DNA of 6,420 bases from an uncultured Erysipelotrichaceae bacterium (GTDB lineage: Bacteria > Bacillota_I > Bacilli_A > RF39 > UBA660), in assembly GCA_902773365.1 (NCBI GenBank), contig CACYEG010000042.1, positions 1-6,420 on the forward strand, in the 5' to 3' direction. This document shows positions 5,320-6,420 of the stretch, in pieces. The position numbers and the translations under genes were made by a program. Position 1 is the stretch's first letter, and each line of letters starts with the position of its first letter. The notes below the pieces were generated by a model that did no database searches, had not been told where the DNA came from, and was given only the letters and a program-made list of their open reading frames with translations.

Positions 5320-6270
5320 TTAATCGTGGAACTTAAGTCCCATTTCTTGTACTTTATCTAAAACTTCTTTTAATGACTTTTTACCTAAATTACGGATTTT
5401 TGTAACTTCCATTTCTCTTTTATCAATTAAGTCTTGAACTGTATTGATATTCGCTCTTTTTAAACAGTTGTATGTACGAACAGAGAATTCTATTTCTTCA
5501 ATTGGAGTTTCTAATGTTTTGGTAATAATATCTTCCTTCTTTTCTGCCATAACGCCTGATAAATCGCTGATATTATTTAAGTCACATATAATATTTAAAT
5601 GTTCAACTAATATCTTTGCTGCAAGTGCCATAGCTTCTTCAGGAGTCATTGAACCATTAGTATATACATACATATTTAATCTATCAAAGTTTTCATTATG
5701 TCCAACACGAGCACCTTCAACTTCGAAGTAAACTCTTTCGATTGGAGAATAGATACTGTCGATTGCAATTTGTCCTGGCTGAATAGTTTCTTTTAATAAT
5801 TCTTTATTTCTAGATGAATCTACATAGCCTCTACCACAACCGATAGTTAAAGTCATGTCTAGTTCTCCACCTGGAGCAATGTTGGCAATAACTAAATCCG
5901 GATTGACAATTTCAATATCAGCATCACAATCGATGTCACCAGCTCTAACAGGTCCAGCTTCTTTTTTTACTAGGCGAACTGTTTTTTCCTCATTAGTGTG
6001 ATTTTTAATTACGACACTTTTAAGATTTAAAACTATTCCCGTAACGTCTTCTACTATTCCATCGATCTTTTGAAATTCATGCATTACACCTTCAATTTTA
6101 ACACTTGTTATTGCAGAGCCAGGTAGGCTAGATAGCATTACGCGTCTTAATGCATTACCGATAGTAGTACCAAATCCTCTTTCAAGTGGTTCTAATGCAA
6201 ATTTTCCATAAAACTTGCTCTCATTATATTCTTTTATCTTGTAATCAGGTTTTTCAAAATTTAATGTCAT
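5320..6270 (-). CDS. rpoA: DNA-directed RNA polymerase subunit alpha
   Basis: This 316-residue subunit dimerises to nucleate core RNA polymerase assembly and contacts promoter UP elements and activators. The N-terminal domain (about 1-230) shows RGFGTTIGNALRRVMLSSLPG (31-51), the subunit-assembly segment. A linker (about 231-255) follows, then the C-terminal domain (about 256-316) with FSVRTYNCL, including Arg265 and Asn268, and NLGKKS (294-299). Those residues correspond to the DNA-binding surface known from E. coli. I place the start at ATG 6270, with an AGGGGTGA SD (6283-6276) 5 bases away. In-frame codons extend upstream to 6321 but overlap rpsK and lack alpha similarity. The rpsK stop lies 16 bases upstream, fitting the usual rpsK-rpoA-rplQ operon. 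Confidence 0.99.
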   Translation of the reverse strand: MTLNFEKPDYKIKEYNESKFYGKFALEPLERGFGTTIGNALRRVMLSSLPGSAITSVKIEGVMHEFQKIDGIVEDVTGIVLNLKSVVIKNHTNEEKTVRLVKKEAGPVRAGDIDCDADIEIVNPDLVIANIAPGGELDMTLTIGCGRGYVDSSRNKELLKETIQPGQIAIDSIYSPIERVYFEVEGARVGHNENFDRLNMYVYTNGSMTPEEAMALAAKILVEHLNIICDLNNISDLSGVMAEKKEDIITKTLETPIEEIEFSVRTYNCLKRANINTVQDLIDKREMEVTKIRNLGKKSLKEVLDKVQEMGLKFHD

Positions 6271-6286
6271 TATTTTCACCCCTCTA

Positions 6287-6420
6287 TTAATTTCTTGGAC
6301 GTTTTGGTGGTCTACATCCATTATGTGGTATAGGTGTTACATCGTTGATTGCAGTTATCTCTAAACCAGCAGTTTGTAAACTACGTATTGCATTTTCTCT
6401 TCCAGCACCTAATCCTTTTA
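6287..6420 (-). CDS. rpsK: 30S ribosomal protein S11 (uS11), C-terminal part
   Basis: Only the last 43 codons and the stop are in the window, and the 5' part lies beyond the right edge. The translated end reads KGLGAGRENAIRSLQTAG followed by ITAINDVTPIPHNGCRPPKR and PRN. This is the strongly conserved S11 C-terminus, which contacts 16S rRNA in the platform of the small subunit. The TAA at 6289-6287 is followed after 16 bases by rpoA, the standard order of the operon. Confidence 0.97.
   Translation of the reverse strand, partial: KGLGAGRENAIRSLQTAGLEITAINDVTPIPHNGCRPPKRPRN

Noticed and set aside
5444..5731. A 95-codon + strand frame opposite rpoA.
   Set aside because: It is antisense to the strongly conserved alpha subunit gene, with no SD and no plausible product.
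6271..6321. An upstream extension of rpoA by 17 codons.
   Set aside because: It overlaps rpsK, is not alpha-like, and the ATG at 6270 has a strong SD.
1..6420. CRISPR arrays, insertion sequences, phage or toxin-antitoxin modules.
   Set aside because: No regularly spaced repeats, transposase or integrase motifs, terminal inverted repeats or recognisable defence-gene motifs were found on either strand.

Overview
The window is AT-rich and comes from a low-GC Gram-positive-type bacterium. The rpsK-rpoA-rplQ order and protein sequences are firmicute-like, the Shine-Dalgarno (SD) sequences are GGTGA or AGGAGG type, and tryptophan is encoded by TGG throughout. Every complete gene ends in TAA or TAG. 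The sequence therefore fits the standard bacterial code rather than the UGA=Trp code of mycoplasmas. A Bacilli/Erysipelotrichia-like or uncultured gut lineage close to the Mollicutes is plausible, but this placement is an inference.

Layout from left to right. (1) A tRNA-Asn(GTT) gene with encoded CCA on the + strand, its -10 element, and a bidirectional terminator. (2) A convergent minus-strand gene for a type IV pilin-like (pseudopilin) protein with a strong promoter. (3) A divergent two-gene + strand operon encoding the ATPase and permease of a nitrate/sulfonate/taurine/thiamine-precursor-type ABC importer, with no substrate-binding protein in the window. (4) A convergent minus-strand gene for a roughly 12-helix membrane protein of unknown function, possibly of the GT-C glycosyltransferase type. 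(5) A divergent + strand gene for a dGTPase-type HD phosphohydrolase. (6) The minus-strand end of the large ribosomal protein operon: rpsK (partial), rpoA, rplQ and a 97-codon unrecognised gene overlapping the end of rplQ.

The architecture is very compact. Genes alternate as divergent and convergent pairs, and each of the three convergent junctions holds one hairpin with an A tract before it and a T tract after it, so it can terminate transcription from both sides. In two of the three junctions the hairpin is built from the last codons and stop codons of the facing genes. The two divergent spacers carry promoter elements for both directions. One has a symmetrical ATTATAAT that provides a TATAAT -10 on each strand. 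The other contains a 12-bp perfect palindrome just upstream of the pilin promoter, which could be an operator.

The genes do not form one pathway. They are a housekeeping operon end and a tRNA flanking short accessory units (pilin-like protein, ABC importer, membrane protein, nucleotide hydrolase). I see no CRISPR array, insertion sequence, phage gene or recognisable defence system, and no gene-free stretch longer than 300 bases.
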